Notes: generated by a model from the sequence alone, not told the origin. DNA of 64,000 nucleotides from Tupaia tana (GCA_026018925.1 JAKSZU010000009.1:37562415-37626414); one strand, 5' to 3'. Counted from the first letter of the stretch, positions 42,962 through 53,567 are shown. Numbers and translations are program-made.

Positions 42962-43225
42962 CTTTTTTTTTTTGGAGAGGTTTTTGCTACAGGGCACATG
43001 CGCTCGCCAGATAGACAGAGAGAGACATAGAGACAGAAAGCGAGAAATCACCCCCCAGGGGGGATGGCCATGCTGCAATCCCTTCTCTTTCACTCTCCTC
43101 TTGGGATCTTAGGCATGCAAGCACATGCGCCTGGCGTGAGCTTTAAGCCACCGGGACCTGGACTCGAACCTCGGTCGGCTACATGAGAGTTCAGCGACAT
43201 AGCCATTACACTAACTACTGGTCCC
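42962..43225 (-). mobile_element. tSINE-A copy
   Basis: Complete. TSD around AGGATTGTCTG (42947) and AGGATTGCCTAG (43226). Confidence 0.88.
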
Positions 43226-43431
43226 AGGATTGCCTAGATTCTTCACCATTATTTCCACTTGTGGTGCTTCTACATCCACTCTTTCCCAGACATGCTCCCC
43301 AACTAGAAACAACAGTAGGCATCTTGTGTATTGCAAAACTATTTGACTTCAGTGGTCAGAACTTCTTAGGGCATGAACTCTGTAGTATCCATATTTACAG
43401 GTTCAGAAAGCTGGACAGAATAAATTATAAT

Positions 43432-43650
43432 AAGAGCTAGCTATTTATTAACTGTTTACTCTGTGCCAGCCTCCAGGCGAAAGCCCTTAATGTGTATTAC
43501 TTCATTCAATCTTCACATTCTCACCACCTTACAGATGAAGACATTGAAGCTCAGAGAAGTGACTTCTGTAAGCACGTTCCATGGCTAGAAAGTGGAGGCA
43601 GGATTCACATTCAAGGAGGTCTGACTTCAACCTGGTGCTCTCTCTTTTTG
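43432..43650 (-). mobile_element. MIR
   Basis: GTTTACTCTGTGCCAGCCTC, ACCTTACAGATGAAGACATTG and AGTGGAGGCAGGATTCACAT follow the reverse MIR consensus. Confidence 0.82.
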
Positions 43651-43652
43651 CT

Positions 43653-44275
43653 TTAGCCTTTGTCGTTATTGAAAACGTCCAGATGTAAACAAAAGTAGAT
43701 AAGATAGTAAACGTAACTGCTACTTAGTCTCAACAATTACCACCTCGTTATCGATTCTGTTTTATCTATACCCCACTCAGACTGACCCAACAAACACGCA
43801 TGTGTGTGCATGTGCACACACACACATACACACAAACACACATGCACACACAAGATTTCATATCTTTTCATTGCAAATATTTCAGTATGTATCTTCAAAA
43901 TAAATGCACGCTTTTGAAAAATGTAACTACAATGCTTACAAAAATTAAGTATTTCTTAATATCATCAAATGTCCAGTCCATGGTCACTTTTCCCACATGA
44001 AGTGATTTGAATGATGATTCAAATGAGGTCCATACCATATAATGGCATTACATTGATATGTTATTTCTTAAGACCCATTTATTTATTTATTTATTTTGAA
44101 GGAAAAAAAAAGGATGATTTAATTTGTAAAGTCAAGAGTTCTTGGTTACAGTGCTCGACATGGAAATTACAACCACCTCTTGGTACAAAATGGAATCCTG
44201 CCACTTCTCTGGGACTGTTAAGCCAGATAGAATTATTCCTGGACAACCTTATCTATGTATCTGCAAGCAAGTTCC
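43653..44275. other. Unassigned stretch with CA-rich repeat
   Basis: Compound TG/CA repeat at 43797-43852 and TTTA units near 44080. Otherwise unrecognised. Confidence 0.5.
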
Positions 44276-44315
44276 CTTTCTTTCTTTCTTTCTTTCTCTC
44301 TTTCTTTCTTTCTTT
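44276..44315 (+). repeat. (TTTC)n microsatellite
   Basis: About ten TTTC units, at the tail side of a minus-strand tSINE-B. Confidence 0.88.
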
Positions 44316-44480
44316 TGGGAGGGGGATTATTTATTTAATTTTATGTATTACTATTAATTTTTTAATTTGACCAGAGAGAGAGAGAGAAAGTGAAAAAGTA
44401 AGCTGCCAGGTCCAGGACTCGAACTGCAGTTGGTCGTGTGGGAGTCCAGCACCTTAACCACCATGCCATCTGCTGGTCCT
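44316..44480 (-). mobile_element. tSINE-B copy
   Basis: TTTGACCAGAGAGAGAGAG junction and minus-strand head GGACCAGCAGATGGCATGG. The surrounding CCCTTTCT repeats as TSD. Confidence 0.84.
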
Positions 44481-44746
44481 GCCCTTTCTCTCTTTTTATC
44501 ATTATATATAAACTGTCTTGTCCAGAGTAACTGGGAAATGAGGTCCTTCTTTCAACTGTGTAGCCAATAGTGCAGCATCATTGATTTGTCAATGGGGTCC
44601 AGACCACGACCTTGCATTATCCAAACTGTCTGCGATGATCCCAAGGCACTTGAGCATCTGGCAGTGCCTCAGAATCACCGATTTTCACTGGGTAGTACTA
44701 AGAGATACAGAAGTTTGCTAAGTCAGTTCTTGCCCGGGAATTCACT
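44481..44746. other. Unassigned stretch
   Basis: No repeat or gene recognised. Confidence 0.45.
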
Positions 44747-44757
44747 CTGAAAAGCTT

Positions 44758-45019
44758 TTTTTTTTTTTTTTTTTTTTTTTGCTATAGGGCGTGTGCGCTC
44801 GCCAGACAAACAGAGAGAGACAGAGAGACAGAAAACGAGAAATCACCCCCCAGGGGGGATGGCCACGCCGCAATCCCTTCTCCTCCATTCTCCTCTCGGG
44901 ATCTTGGGCACGCATGCACACGCGCCCGGCGTGAGTTTTAAGTCATCAGGTCCGTGACTTGAACCGCGGTCGACTACATGGGAGTCCAGCGACATAGCCA
45001 TTACGCTAACTGCTGGTCC
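44758..45019 (-). mobile_element. tSINE-A copy, young-looking
   Basis: Near-consensus with an uninterrupted T run. TSD CTGAAAAGCTT exact at 44747-44757 and 45020-45030. Most CpGs are retained. Confidence 0.93.
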
Positions 45020-45204
45020 CTGAAAAGCTTATTGAATAATTTCAACACATTTGCTCTCTCTGTCATTCTGTAAGCTCAAAGTGAAGAAACAGGAAAATTC
45101 ATTTTGCTCATCCATAGTCTAAGTTTTCAGTAGTGAAAATGTATTACTTCTGTAAAGAAAATTTAAAATACTAACAAAAAAGTTAAAGGTAAAATGCAGA
45201 GTGT

Positions 45205-45450
45205 TGGGACCAGCAGATGGCATAATGGTTATGTTGCTGGACTCCCGTGTAGTAGACTGCAGTTCGAGTCCCAGACCTGGTGGCTTAAAACTCACACCGA
45301 GCGTGTGTGCATGCATGCCCAAACTCCTGAGAAGAGAATAGAGAAAGGATTGCAGTGTGGCCATCCTCCTTGGTGGGTGATTTCTCACTTTCTGTCTTTG
45401 TCTCTCTGGCAAGCACACATGCCCTGTAGCAAAATCTCTCTCTCAATTAT
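45205..45450 (+). mobile_element. tSINE-A copy
   Basis: GGGACCAGCAGATGGCATAATGG head, GGTTCGAGTCC-type box B, CCTGTAGCAAAATCTCTC end. Confidence 0.85.
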
Positions 45451-46187
45451 ATTGAATTATTATTCAAAGACTGAATTTTTGCTAAGAGGGTTTCGCCGTT
45501 TCTCATCCTTTCATTGTTGGTTATTAGAAGAAAAATTTAGAACACCTTTCAAAGAGCAAGTCCTATTTCCTCTACTTTTAAACTTAAAGGGGAACCCAGC
45601 TCACACAAGAATGAACCTTGCTGCACACCAGAAACTTCTGCATCCTATTTTTTCTGAGACTCCAGCACCAACTAAAGTTGCAAAGTTAAGCAATAATCCA
45701 AGTTCCTAACATGCTAATCCCTGCTTAGTCTTCAAAAGCCAGAGGTATATGATTCCTGTTTGAACATGCTTCAAAGTGGAGGTCTTTGGCCATGAGCTCC
45801 TCTTCAATGTCGTCCAGTGTCCACTGGTGATCTGCCAGCTGATGTCTGCTGACATGGCCATGGCGGCTCCAGTCATCTGCGCCTGCATCATCCATGACTG
45901 ATCAGCAGCATTTTCTTGGCCCCGAATCAGAGAGTAAATGCTCTGAAGACCAAATACACTGAGGAGGTACCAGGCTGCAGAACTCACCCAAGATACACTT
46001 AATGTGAGTAGTCTGGTTACTTGATGTAGCACAGGTTTAAAACGGAGTCAGCGGAAGTGGGATCTTGGTTGTGACAATAGAAATCATAGAGAGGACATTT
46101 GTTACATTCCCTTTCATCATGTCTGTGATCACAGTGGGATGAGTCATAGAAGGTGGCACTCACTACCTTCCTTTTTGAAAAATCCAT

Positions 46188-46400
46188 GTGGGATGGCAGA
46201 TGGCATGGTGGTTAATGTGTTGTACTCCCACATAGTCAACCACCGTTCAAGTCCCAGATCTGGCAGCTTGCTTTCTCACTTTACCTTTCTTTCTCTCTCT
46301 CTTTCTCTCCTCTCTGTGGTAAAATTAAAAATAAATAATAATAACAAATAAAATTAAGTAAGATAAATGACTAAATCTTTAAAAAAAAAAAAAAAAACAA
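46188..46400 (+). mobile_element. tSINE-B nested in the EMC3 pseudogene
   Basis: TSD GAAAAATCCAT at 46177-46187 and GAAATATCCAT at 46401-46411, splitting the GFFKK-coding stretch. Confidence 0.9.
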
Positions 46401-46459
46401 GAAATATCCATCTTCTGGATTGTTGAAGCAGTATTTTCATGTCAAGAATGATTGTTTGG

Positions 46460-46723
46460 TGGGGACCAGCAGTTAACGTAATGGCTATGTCGCTGGACTC
46501 CCATGTAGTTGACCACGGTTCGAGTACTGGACCCAGTGGCTTAAACTCACGTGGGCGCGTGTGCATGTGTGCCCAAGATCCCGAGAGGAGAATGGAGGAG
46601 AAGGGATTGCGGCGTGGCCATCGCCCCTGGGGGGTGATTTCTTGCTTTCTGTCTCTCTGTCTTTCTGGTGAGCACACACGCCCTATAGGAAAAAGCTCTC
46701 CACAAAAAAAAAAAAAAAAAGAA
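46460..46723 (+). mobile_element. tSINE-A nested in the EMC3 pseudogene
   Basis: TSD GAATGATTGTTTGG at 46446-46459 and GAACAACTGTTTGG at 46724-46737, splitting the IPKQSFL-coding stretch. Confidence 0.9.
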
Positions 46724-47283
46724 GAACAACTGTTTGGGAATGCATTTTCATTTTCTCCAAGGACTTTGCTTTGAATTAGGAATTAATAGTCTGTCACCTG
46801 TTCCTAGTTGAACTTCTTGTCGCACTACAGCAGGATGGACAAGTAGTGGCAGATCATGCCCACGATGAAGGTCATGACAACTATGGGCAGGAACACGCAG
46901 AGGCAGATGATGCTGTTGAGCAGTAGCTCTGGCCCTGCCCTCTTCACAGGAAGGCAGCTCTGGTCAGAGAACCCGGTTTCTCTTCCGCTGGGCCTAGGCC
47001 TAGGAACATGTCTTCCAGTTTGCCTCTAGGCCTTCTGACACCCCTCAGCCTGGCTAGCCTGGGAATCTACAGCAGCCTCAGTCTCGCACACTGCCTGCAT
47101 CTGGGCCCCCGGGTCCCCTGCTCTTGAGTCGCTTTTAGGTTTCTGCCTCTCTCTCTCTTTTTTTTTTTTTTCTTTTTTCTTTTCTTTTTTTTTTTTTTTC
47201 CCATTTGTATTAAAGAGTTGAAAACCTGTGTTCTTAACCACATAATATGGTAACTTTGTCAGTCTTAAGAATTATGCCTTTAG

Positions 47284-47474
47284 GGGCAAGCAGGTGGTGT
47301 GGTGGTTAAGGTACTGGACACTCCCACATGGCCACCTATGGTTCAAGTCCCGGATCTGGTGGCTTGCTTTCTCACTTTCCCTCTCTTTCTCTCTGTGCCT
47401 CTCTCTGGTCAAATTAAAATAAATGAATGAATGAATAGAATTAAATAAATAATTTTTAAAAAATCTTTTTAAAA
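47284..47474 (+). mobile_element. tSINE-B copy
   Basis: Exact 16-bp TSD AAGAATTATGCCTTTA at 47268-47283 and 47475-47490. Confidence 0.9.
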
Positions 47475-47586
47475 AAGAATTATGCCTTTAGAGGAAATCT
47501 CCTCTTAAAACATTTTTTCTGTATTAAATGTGATGCCCTATTTTCCTGCAAAATAGAAGGTAATCAAAGATTAAAAACATCTCAGA

Positions 47587-47820
47587 GCCAGCTAGTGGCA
47601 TGGTGGTTAAGGCGATTGGGTCCCATATGGCAGACTGTGCTGCTAGTCCCTGACCTGGCAACTTGACAAACTCTCCAGGTGCATGTGCACATGGTCCCAA
47701 AATCCTTAGAGGAAATGAGAAAGGATTGCAGTGTGGCCATCCCCACTGGGGAGTGCTTTCTCACTTTGCCTCTCTCTCTGTCTCTGGTGAGTGCACATGT
47801 CCTCTAGCAAAAATATTTTT
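47587..47820 (+). mobile_element. tSINE-A/D, first of a second stack
   Basis: GCCAGCTAGTGGCATGGTGG head and CTCTAGCAAAAATATTTTT end. Flanks AAACATCTCAGA (47575-47586) and AAATGTATCTTAGA (47821-47834). Confidence 0.8.
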
Positions 47821-47834
47821 AAATGTATCTTAGA

Positions 47835-47930
47835 TGGGACTAGCATGTGGCATGGTGGTTAGGACGCTGGACACGCCTACATGGCCAACCACAGTTCGAG
47901 TCCTGGACCTGGTGGCTTGCTTTCTCACTT

Positions 47931-47975
<45 letters not shown>

Positions 47976-48022
47976 AAATTAAAATAAATTAATGAATAAA
48001 TAAAATTAAATAATTCTTTAAA
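47835..48022 (+). mobile_element. tSINE-B, second of the stack, with (TC)n
   Basis: TGGGACTAGCATGTGGCATGG head. TC run at 47936-47971. TSD AAATGTATCTTAGA and AAATGTGTCTTAGA (48023-48036). Confidence 0.9.
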
Positions 48023-48036
48023 AAATGTGTCTTAGA

Positions 48037-48212
48037 GTGTCAGGCAGTGATATAACGGTAACACAACCGAACTCACATAAAGAAGGTGCCAGCTTTGCAT
48101 CCTGGATCTGCCCTGAGCATGCCATGACCTAGGTTGGCTGAGGCTGGGGGTCAATTGCAGCATCAGGACCCTGTTACGGGACTTGCTTGCTCTCTCATGG
48201 AAATAAATAAAC
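48037..48212 (+). mobile_element. tSINE-C, third of the stack
   Basis: GTAACACAACCGAACTCACA head and TCTCATGGAAATAAATAAAC end, followed by a TG/CA repeat at 48213-48266. Confidence 0.7.
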
Positions 48213-48274
48213 GTGTGTGTGTGTGTGTGTGTGTACACACACACATATAATACATATGCACACACATATATAAT

Positions 48275-48540
48275 TTTTTAATGTCAGAGGGTGCATGTAA
48301 ATGCACTTGCATGTACACATGCATGCACAAGAGAGGGAAAAAGTGAGAAAGCACCCTCTAGTCAGCCTGGTCGCACTGCAATCCCTTTTCCGTCCATTCT
48401 TTATCCTGTCAGGACCCTGGACACGTATTCCCAGCATATTTTTCAAGGTGATGGGGCTGGGACTTTAACTCAGGTAGGCCATATAGAATATGGTTTTCTC
48501 TGTGCAGTGCCTAACTACTATGCTGTGGCGCTCTCACATA
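48275..48540 (-). mobile_element. tSINE-D, last of the stack
   Basis: GTCAGAGGGTGCATGTAAATG end, ATCCTGTCAGGACC motif, minus-strand head. The target AAATGTATCTTAGA reappears after it at 48561-48574. Confidence 0.72.
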
Positions 48541-48574
48541 AAATAATTCTTATACCAAAAAAATGTATCTTAGA

Positions 48575-49411
48575 ATTGCTTCAATATTCACTGGAAACAC
48601 TGAACAATCCAAAAACCACCTTGTTTTGTAGGTGTTTATTAAGCGCTGTGGTTTGAGGACAGAAAAGCCAGTTCTCAGAAAATATCTTGTGAGTCACCCT
48701 CTGTTCCCATAGGACCTGAAGTACCATGGCAAAGATGTCCCTAAGGTCTTACATCGTTAAGCATCATTAGTAATCCTTGTCAGTCACTAATACTTTAAAA
48801 AATCAGGCTCTGAAAAAACCGAGCCCAGGTGACACTCTGAAGCGATGTCCTTTAGTGACTATGGGGAAGGATGGGGGAACTTGAGGAACCAGACATCTCT
48901 TCAGGGGCAGAGCATCTATTGTGGGGAAAAGACAAGCGATAGGGACCTACTTCACGATTTTGCTTTTGGCTTGCCTTGATTATATGTCTAGATATTTGAA
49001 ATATTTAAGAAGCAGTATGACATGTGGATGCTGAAGCGCTCATCAGTGACCGGATAAAGGCACTTTAAGAGCACGCTGACCAGCATTGGGTTCGGATGCG
49101 AATGACATATCCGCACATTAAGATGCCAGTCATGCTGCCAGGGATGCTGTGCCCCCTCTCGCTGGTGCTATCTCAGCTCTGCTCATCTGAATTCCCACAG
49201 ATGGAGCTGGAGGCAGGCACCGGGGCCACCCTGTCCCAGTGGACTTCTCCATGCTGGTGTAACCTAGGCAACCATTCATCAGGCTGAGGACAGCAGCTCC
49301 TTACCAACCAGGCTTAAGTGTTTCGTGATATCTTGTCTACAGGCTGAATCTCAGCCCTAAAGTATGTAATGTCACTGCCTTTTAGAGAGGTTGGTAGTGC
49401 AATGTTCCATA
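48575..49411. other. Unassigned, moderately GC-rich, exon-like segment
   Basis: No repeat recognised over about 830 bp. A GC-richer block at 49090-49290 contains a TTCCCACAG/ATGGAG acceptor-like site at about 49192-49207 and a short open frame. I recognise no protein in it. Confidence 0.3.
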
Positions 49412-49428
49412 AAATGCTGTTAATTCTT

Positions 49429-49698
49429 TTTTTTTTTTCCTTTTTTTGGAGAGGTTTTCGCTATAGGGTGCGTGCGCTCACCAGACAGACAGAGAGAGAC
49501 AGAGAGACAGAAAGCAAGAAATCACCCCCCGGGGGGAGGGCCACGCCGCAATCCCTTCTCCTCCATTCTCCTCTCGGGATCTTGGGCACGCACGCACACG
49601 CACCCGGCGTGAGTTTTAAGCCTCCGGGTCTGGGACGCAAACCGCAGTCAACTACATGAGAGTCCAGCGACATAGCCATTACGCTAACTGCTGGTCCC
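49429..49698 (-). mobile_element. tSINE-A copy, young-looking
   Basis: 17-bp TSD AAAATGCTGTTAATTCT at 49412-49428 and AAAATGCTATTAATTCT at 49699-49715. CpG-rich. Confidence 0.92.
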
Positions 49699-49753
49699 AA
49701 AATGCTATTAATTCTAAAAAAATAAAAAATAAAACTTTTCTTAAAATTATAAT

Positions 49754-49978
49754 TACCAGAGGGCACATGTGCTCAAGAGAGAGGAAAAAAGATAAAGTAC
49801 CCTCCAATGGTCATGGTCACACCACAATCCTTTTCTTCCCACCAGGATCAGCATTCACATATATGCTCCTGACATGTTTTTTAAGGTGTCAGGGCTGGGA
49901 TTCTAACCAAGGTCGGTCCTGTGGGATTCAACTCCTGATGCACCACGCTTAACCACTGCACTATGGGGTTTGTCCCAA
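49754..49978 (-). mobile_element. tSINE-D copy
   Basis: ACCAGAGGGCACATGTGCTC end. Head reads on minus GGGACAAACCCCATAGTGCAGTGG. Confidence 0.72.
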
Positions 49979-49984
49979 AACTGT

Positions 49985-50120
49985 TCATTCTAGAATAGAT
50001 TCTAGTCAGCTTAGTCATTAACTTAAGCAAGCCATTTAACCTCTTTGAGCCTCAGTTTTATAGTGGTAAAATGGGGATAAAACCCTTACTGTGTTTATCT
50101 CAGAAGGTTTGTTGTATTAA
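49985..50120 (+). mobile_element. MIR fragment
   Basis: AACTTAAGCAAGCCATTTAAC and CTCTTTGAGCCTCAGTTTTA follow the sense MIR core. Confidence 0.72.
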
Positions 50121-50131
50121 ACAAGAATAGG

Positions 50132-50294
50132 ACCAGCAGGTGACATAATGGTTATGTCACTGAACTCTCAGTAGACCATAGTTTGAGTCATGGACCTGGC
50201 AGCTTCATGGCCATCCCCCCGGGGGGTGATTTCTTGCTTTCTGTCTGTCTCACTGGCAAGTGCATCACCTTATAGTAAAAATCTCTTGAAAAAA
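50132..50294 (+). mobile_element. tSINE-A with internal deletion
   Basis: The head ends at CCTGGCAGCTT and joins CATGGCCATCCCCCC, losing about 90 bp. TSD ACAAGAATAGG at 50121-50131 and ATAAGAATAGG at 50295-50305. Confidence 0.87.
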
Positions 50295-50345
50295 ATAAGA
50301 ATAGGTATGTGCAAGAGTGCAAGCAATCAGACATTAGACCTGCAA

Positions 50346-50402
50346 GATATTATTATTAGTATTAGTATTAGTATTAGTATCAGTATCAGTATTAGTATTA
50401 AA
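50346..50402 (+). repeat. (ATTAGT)n hexanucleotide repeat
   Basis: About nine units of ATTAGT, some changed to ATCAGT. Confidence 0.9.
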
Positions 50403-50462
50403 TACCTAACTGTAACATGGCAATGAATGCACAAAGAGAGTTGAGTTTTTAATTTCCTTTTT

Positions 50463-50724
50463 TTTTTTTTTTTGGAGAAGTTTTTGCTACAGGGCACATG
50501 TACTCGCCAGAAAGACAGACAGAGACAGAGAGACAGAAAGCGAGAAATCACTTCTGAGAGGGGATGGCCACACCGTAATCCCTTCTCCTCCATTTTTCTC
50601 TCAGGATCTTGGACACGCACGCACATGCACCTGCCGTGAGTTTAAGCCACTGGGTCCAGGACTTGAACCATGGTTGACTAAATGGGAGTCCAGTGACATA
50701 GCCATTATGCCAACTGCTGGCCCC
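50463..50724 (-). mobile_element. tSINE-A copy
   Basis: TSD TTAATTTCCTTTTT before it at about 50449-50462 and after it at 50725-50738. Confidence 0.89.
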
Positions 50725-50738
50725 TTAATTTCCTTTTT

Positions 50739-52267
50739 TATGGACAAAACACTATGCTAAATAAATCACCCCGGAAGATTTCTGAGGTTGTCATGACAAC
50801 CAGCCGTAGAAATAAAGAAAAGCATGATGCTGAAGATTGGGGGGTGGGGTGGAGGAGAAGGGAAAAGTATAGGGAAGAAAATCAGGGAGAAAAAATAAAA
50901 AGGCATGACATTTGGGGGACACAGAAATGGTTTATCATCTGTTAATGGTAACATGTATAGCATTCTCAACTGAACTGCTCTGAGAAGTATTTCACGTTGG
51001 GTAAATTCTCTTTACAATTCAAATGATGTATAGTGATTGAATATTAAAAAAAAATAACAAAAATAAAATAAAATAAAAATAAACAATCCGGAAAAAAAAT
51101 GAAGAGTTATTTGCTGCTGCTGATGTGTATACTAATGTAATGTCTTTGTTTTGACTGATACGCATGGTAATAGTGCTGGATAAAAATGTTATACACTGTA
51201 AAGATACATGTGATTAAATCTAATATTAAAAAATAAAATAAAATATAAAGAAAAAAATTGAGAAAGCTGAAAAATATACAACACAGGCAAAGGCATTTAC
51301 TATGAAAATTCTAACCTGGCACAGCAATCTTGAAGTTCATGTTCTCCCACAGCAATGTGTTTAACTTGAACAGTGTGGCTGAACTTTGCCATTGTAACGA
51401 GAGCTTCCCGGGCCAGAAACAAAAGTGAGTCAGTTCTGAGGCTGAGATTCAAATAAACATATCACAGGACAGCTGCAAACTGGAAAGCAAATGAAACAGC
51501 TACTGCAGTAACCTTATTTTAAAAGGCTCTCCCCAAATAGTCTAGAGGCCAAGAATGAGGAAACCTCTTCCTTTTTGGAGGAAAAAGTTAAAAATAGGAA
51601 GGAGCCTGGTTTACCTGGTTAACAATGGGAAGGAGGAAGCTCTGTTTATGACTCCTGGTTTTTCTTGAATAGTCACTGATGAAGGAAGAGAGAATTAAAA
51701 AAAAAAAAGTTGAAAGAATGTTGCTGTTGCTGTTGCTGACAAGACTGTCACACAAAACAATTTTTGAAAATGAGCACTGAGGTTTACATTCTTTTGTTGA
51801 GCAAGACCCATTCTCCAACCATTCTTGTCAAGGAACTTCAGACTTGAGAGATTTTTCACAGGAGGAGGTAGCTGCTGTGGAACTAAAAAAACTAGAGTTA
51901 ATAATGGCTCCCAGTTCTCATCCTATCTACACTGTTCCCTCAGTTTTCCAAGAAAGGATACTTTGAGATATCTAGAAAAGGACCAGCTATGGAAATGGAG
52001 TTGGCCTCCCGTAGACTGTAATTAGTTTTTCATCCCTATTTATTAAACAAAAACATATCAACCCATTAAAAGACATAGCAAGTCTCTTGTCTTTAAAGCT
52101 ATCCAAATGAGGGGATCAAATAACTGGCATTCTATCAGCTTGGTGTCTTATGGTTTTGAGAGCAGAGATGGGTCTGAGGGCTTTTGTCCCATTTTCCAAT
52201 TTTATTTTTTTAAATGAGACAGAGAACAAGAGGGAGAGAAAGAGAGATAGAGACAGGTTGTTTTGTG
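50739..52267. other. Long SINE-free unassigned stretch
   Basis: About 1.5 kb, the longest interval without a recognised SINE. A-rich runs end the blocks at 51028-51100 and 51225-51260, which could be old retrocopy 3' ends. No coding signal recognised. Confidence 0.4.
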
Positions 52268-52440
52268 TTTTTTTTTTTTTTAAAGATTTTTGCCACCGAA
52301 CACATGCACTCATTGGAGAAAGACAGAGACAGTGGGAATGAAAGTGAGAAATCCCCCCCCCCCCACTCCAGGGGGGGATGGCCATGCTGCAATCCAGTCC
52401 CCTACTGGGATTTCTGGCACAACCACACATACCTGGTGTG
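52268..52440 (-). mobile_element. tSINE-A, head deleted
   Basis: A-type tail and body with a 14-C run near 52352-52366. It stops at CATACCTGGTGTGATTTT without the tRNA-like head and joins L1 sequence. Confidence 0.75.
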
Positions 52441-52982
52441 ATTTTCCATAACAGTTGCACCATTTTACAATTTTACCAACAATGCAGAAGGGTTCTGATT
52501 TCTGCACATCTTTACCAGCACTCATTATTTTCTGTTTTTGTTCTTGTTTTTATAGTAGTCATCCTAATGGATGTGAGGTGATATCCCATTTTGATTTTGA
52601 CATGCATTTCTCCAGTGATTGGTGATAATATACATCTTTTCCTATGCTTGTTGTATCATTCTTGGAGAAATCTTTTTCAAGTTGTTTGCTCATTTTCTAA
52701 TCAGATTATTTGTTTTCTGGCTGTTAATTTATAGGTATTTATATATTCTGTGTAGTAACTCTTTATCACATGTATAATTTTTAAATATGTTCTCCTATTC
52801 CATAGGTTGTCTTTTCAGTATGTTATTTGTATCTTTGATGCACAGAAGTTTTAAAATTTGGTGTAGTTCCACTTGTCTATTTTTACTTTTGTAGCCTGTG
52901 CTTTTGGTATCTTGCCTGAGAAATCCCAGCCAACTCCAATGTCATGAAGCTTTCCCCTTATGTTTTCTTCTGGTAAGAATTT
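52441..52982 (-). mobile_element. Old L1 (L1M) ORF2 3' region
   Basis: TTGCACCATTTTACAATTTT, CTAATGGATGTGAGGTGATA and TTGTAGCCTGTGCTTTTGGT are landmarks of decayed L1 ORF2 on minus. More diverged than the L1 at 3318. Confidence 0.83.
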
Positions 52983-53238
52983 TTTTAATAGAGAGATTTT
53001 TGTTATAGGGCATGTGTGCTTGCCAGCAAGACAGAGAAAGACAGAGAGACAGAAAATGAGAAATCACTCCCCAGGAGAGATAGCCACATCACAATCCCTT
53101 CTTCTCCATTCTTCTTTCAGGACTTAGGGCATGCGTGCACACATGCCTAGTGTGTCTTAAGCCACCAGGTCTGGGACTTGAACTGTGGTGGACTGTGTGG
53201 GAGTTCAACAACATAACCATTACACCATCTGCTGGTCC
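52983..53238 (-). mobile_element. tSINE-A at the L1M edge
   Basis: Complete minus-strand A copy. Flanks TAAGAATTTTTTTAAT and CAGAATGGATTTTAAT are an imperfect TSD. Confidence 0.82.
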
Positions 53239-53348
53239 CAGAATGGATTTTAATGACCTATCCACAGTGGTGTGCACTGCTAAGATGTTGTCCTGTATAG
53301 GCTGGGACCACATGGAAAGACCAAGTTCAATTCCTAGTCTAAATTAAA

Positions 53349-53567
53349 GGCCGAGTATGATGACATACGTGTGCCTATAATCCCAGTGAATCAGGAGACT
53401 GAATCGAGAGGATTAAAAACTCAAGGCTGACCTGAGCAACATAGTGTGAGATACCCTGTCTGAAACAGCTAGGCATGAGTGCATACATCTGTAGTCCCAG
53501 CTACCATGAAGGCTGAGGTGGGAGGATCATGACACAACAAGACCCTGTACCCCCCAAAAAGAGGTTA
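53349..53567 (+). mobile_element. Dimeric 7SL-derived (Alu-like) relic
   Basis: Two tandem 7SL Alu-domain units. The left unit has GGCCGAGTATGATGACATAC, CCTATAATCCCAGTGAATCA and GAGCAACATAGTG. The right unit has CTGTAGTCCCAGCTACCATG, GAAGGCTGAGGTGGGAGGAT and AAGACCCTGTAC, then CCCCCAAAAA. It is heavily diverged and the right unit lost its middle. No other 7SL-type copy was seen in the window. Confidence 0.78.

Larger units (their letters stand above)
45723..46960 (-). pseudogene. EMC3: Processed pseudogene of EMC3 (TMEM111), split by two SINEs
   Basis: Minus-strand retrocopy of EMC3, a membrane insertase subunit of the ER membrane protein complex. In reading order, 46940-46740 gives AGPELLLNS, FLPIVVMTFIVGMICHY and SILL-stop-CDKK, matching the first transmembrane segment. 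After the first SINE, 46459-46412 reads KYCFNNPEDGYF. After the second SINE, 46176-46090 reads the MTDPT...[14 protein letters not shown] region. Then 46030-45723 gives [44 protein letters not shown] and the C-terminal acidic segment. Stops, frameshifts and two small deletions (after NVLSMI and after MSAD) rule out function. There are no introns. The GC-rich 46960-47150 may be 5' UTR. The tail and TSD were not found. Confidence 0.88.

Noticed and set aside
47155-47205. T-rich block as the poly(A) tail of the EMC3 retrocopy
   Set aside because: The pseudogene runs on the minus strand with its 3' end to the left (near 45723), so this T-rich block at its 5' side cannot be its tail.
53239-53345. 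A further truncated tRNA-SINE (GGCTGGGACCACATGG)
   Set aside because: Only a few short words match and no box A, tail or TSD can be found.
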